A stretch of 7,208 nucleotides of DNA from an archaeon (GTDB lineage Archaea > Micrarchaeota > Micrarchaeia > Norongarragalinales > SBBD01): positions 1 through 7,208 of the forward strand of contig SBBD01000023.1 of assembly GCA_005239845.1 (NCBI GenBank), written 5' to 3'. A program made the position numbers and the translations under genes. Each line of letters starts with the position of its first letter. Positions within the stretch are counted from its first letter, which is position 1. The notes beneath the pieces were generated by a model, which saw only the letters and a program-made list of their open reading frames with translations, was not told the origin of the DNA and searched no databases. Below are positions 6,701-7,208 of this stretch, piece after piece.

Positions 6701-7134
6701 TCGATTTCCATTTCCTTTACGGTGCCTAGAATGTCCCCGGCTTTCACTTTCGCGCCTTTCTTTACGGACGGAGAAAACTTCCACCTCTTCTTTCGGTCGA
6801 GCGCAGGAACGGCAATGCCCCTGGGAATGAAGTCCCCGGCCTTGTCCCGGATGGCGTCCAGCGGGCGCTGGATGCCGTCAAAAATGCTCGTCAGCAAGCC
6901 AGGCCCCAATTCCACGCTCAGCGGCGCCTCCGTCCGTTCCACGGCTTCCCCTGGCCGCAACCCGCTCGTATCCTCGTATACTTGGATGGTGGCCTTTTCC
7001 CCTTTGAGTGCAACGATTTCTCCCAGGAGCTGTTGTTCTCCCACTTTTACCAATTCGTTGATCTGGGCGCCTCGGATGCTCGTGGCTTCCACGACAGGGC
7101 CCGAGATCTTGGAGAGCGTTGCTTCATTGGCCAT
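3793..7134 (-). CDS. atpA: A-type ATP synthase catalytic subunit A, with intein in the P-loop
   Basis: Catalytic subunit of the archaeal A1 head, binding and converting ATP/ADP. The precursor from ATG 7132-7134 is 1113 residues; residues 234-768 are an intein, leaving exteins of 233 + 345 = 578 residues, the normal family length. The N-terminal barrel starts [26 protein letters not shown] (77-92) and the non-homologous bulge region (to about 195) follow. The Walker A motif GPFGSGK (227-233) is separated from its T (769) by the intein. After it come [13 protein letters not shown] with the probable catalytic Glu at 791, the Walker B region [15 protein letters not shown] (853-867), [20 protein letters not shown] and GAVSPPGGD. 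The ATG aligns exactly with the family N-terminus. A TTG 24 bases upstream (7156-7158) is in frame with AAGG nearby and is a possible alternative. atpB follows. No promoter was recognised in the 74 bases upstream. Confidence 0.97.
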   Translation of the reverse strand: MANEATLSKISGPVVEATSIRGAQINELVKVGEQQLLGEIVALKGEKATIQVYEDTSGLRPGEAVERTEAPLSVELGPGLLTSIFDGIQRPLDAIRDKAGDFIPRGIAVPALDRKKRWKFSPSVKKGAKVKAGDILGTVKEMEIEHRILVPYGVEGEVKNIEEGEFTITDAIANVGKTEITMMQKWGVRTPRKMQEKLRIEPPLITGKRIVDTFFPIAKGGVAAIPGPFGSGKCVSGETPILLSDGTLTSMKELYGFCKANGTSVKTVFDETIELHKPIGLLSFKDGKIQKTQSKFFYRGKSDRLLRIRTRSGKTLEVTPTHKLFKVSGELDILETPAENLKAGEFLATPRKLPETLGTEFDPFRLGNLRVTSATVRAEIAQVLKNRITEIGKVEAAKELGMGAGEFKRLAYQETLPKVSQVKQVYTFYKLPLPRIERVRGDRRGAEMAIPYKMSEELAEFLGLYVAEGYIRGSRTVVFTNTDEALLARFQELGKKLFGLKGKVERQRGKAPNVLVSSKALAEYLKKIGCGGLAAEKSASAILSAKNADAAAFLKAYFLGDGSFSDGDIEFSTASKQLQTHLGYLLAKLGIVSTMADRKINGTPYYRVFVRGKPNLTKIIDSFGNSDEEKIAKIAAYLENRGDAYYTATDIVPVSLQLIKSAYEQAGKPYSALRSKGVEISNYAQNGEKMSARVFEKFASTLQEKAAGSQKQLQVSKLSQFATMLEWIQCDEIASVEGIDGPHDVFDVSVPQAENWIGGWGGPSILHNTVTQQDLAKYSDADIIVYVGCGERGNEMTDVLSEFPKLLDPKTKKPLMNRTVLIANTSNMPVAAREASIYTGITIAEYYRDMGYDVALMADSTSRWAEAMREISGRMEEMPGEEGYPAYLAKRLAEFYERAGRVRCLGSKDRFGSVSVIGAVSPPGGDISEPVSQATLRVTKVFWALDADLSRRRHYPAIHWLKSYSLYLDDLEKWYLENVASDFYELRGRSMALLQKEAELQNIVQLIGPDALPDRERLVLEVSKMLREDFLQQNSFEEIDVYSTLKKQHLMIKSILAFYDKAMHALNLEVPLERILKAKERQTIASLKRLKDDDAVKAVNEIVKSLETAFTKG
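4831..6435 (-). mobile_element. Intein (AtpA P-loop site) with LAGLIDADG homing endonuclease
   Basis: A 535-residue protein intron that excises itself and joins the AtpA exteins. Boundaries are exact: it begins with Cys ([14 protein letters not shown], block A) after GPFGSGK and ends with His-Asn ([11 protein letters not shown]) before Thr, the +1 nucleophile. Block B is [14 protein letters not shown], with the T-x-x-H catalytic motif at precursor residues 319-322. Block F is [15 protein letters not shown] (745-759). All class-1 splicing residues are present, so it should splice. Between the halves are, in order, a putative helix-turn-helix segment, a two-motif LAGLIDADG endonuclease and a further helical segment. 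The site is the one known for archaeal VMA-type inteins (as in Thermoplasma and Thermococcales) and differs from the yeast VMA1 site. As the reading frame is intact throughout, there is no sign of decay. Confidence 0.96.
5209..5778 (-). other. LAGLIDADG homing endonuclease domain within the intein
   Basis: Precursor residues about 453-642. Motif 1 is LGLYVAEGY (462-470), with Glu 468 at the catalytic acidic position; motif 2 is [15 protein letters not shown] (553-567), with Asp 561. Between and after them lie the usual supporting stretches ([16 protein letters not shown], then [20 protein letters not shown] and TPYYRVFV). Such enzymes make a double-strand break in an intein-free allele so that repair copies the intein in. 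Both acidic residues are kept, so it could still be active; the expected target is the uninterrupted atpA P-loop sequence. This is inferred from motifs only. Confidence 0.88.
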
Positions 7135-7208
7135 GCGCGCAACCCACGGGTTTCCCAACTATCCTTTTTCAAGAACGGGAAACAAAAGCAGCTTGTGCAG
7201 TTACAGAC

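Noticed and set aside
7159..7208. Possible end of an upstream ATP synthase gene (such as atpF) at the right edge
   Set aside because: Only 50 bases are present; none of the three minus-strand frames shows a recognisable C-terminus, so no partial gene is called. No TATA box stood out either.

Overview
This window is archaeal. The gene set says so: A-type ATP synthase subunits A and B, the archaeal/eukaryotic RNase P protein Rnp1 (Rpp29/Pop4 family), archaeal-type uS17, uL14 and uL24, and eS4, which bacteria lack. A TATA-like promoter element and Shine-Dalgarno motifs resembling GGTGA/GGAG fit. Base composition looks roughly balanced to slightly GC-rich by eye. I cannot name the lineage; a euryarchaeal or DPANN archaeon is possible, but that is inference.

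Layout. Two minus-strand blocks flank one small plus-strand gene. On the right (7134 down to 2310) are atpA and atpB, 43 bases apart. AtpA is interrupted exactly in its P-loop, between GPFGSGK and T, by a 535-residue in-frame intein. It has complete splicing motifs, a two-motif LAGLIDADG endonuclease and two extra segments that look like DNA-binding regions. Removing it leaves a normal 578-residue A subunit. In the middle (1880-2269, plus strand) is a small lipoprotein with a proline/serine/threonine-rich body, convergent with atpB. On the left (1748 down to 1) is a ribosomal operon, rnp1, uS17, uL14, uL24, eS4, the last cut by the window edge. The lipoprotein gene and rnp1 diverge from a short region holding a perfectly palindromic TATA box (1841-1850), which could serve both.

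How the genes work together. AtpA and AtpB form the catalytic hexamer head of the A1 sector, which couples ATP synthesis or hydrolysis to ion movement through the membrane Ao part. The intein must splice itself out for AtpA to bind nucleotide. The ribosomal block joins an RNase P protein subunit (tRNA 5'-end maturation) to large- and small-subunit ribosomal proteins; its order from rnp1 to eS4 is the usual archaeal one. Both blocks are cut short compared with common archaeal order: no atpD follows atpB, and no uL29 precedes rnp1.

The most notable element is the large AtpA P-loop intein. I see no wholly new defence or mobile system here. No tRNA, rRNA, CRISPR array or insertion sequence is visible, and no gene-free stretch exceeds 300 bases.
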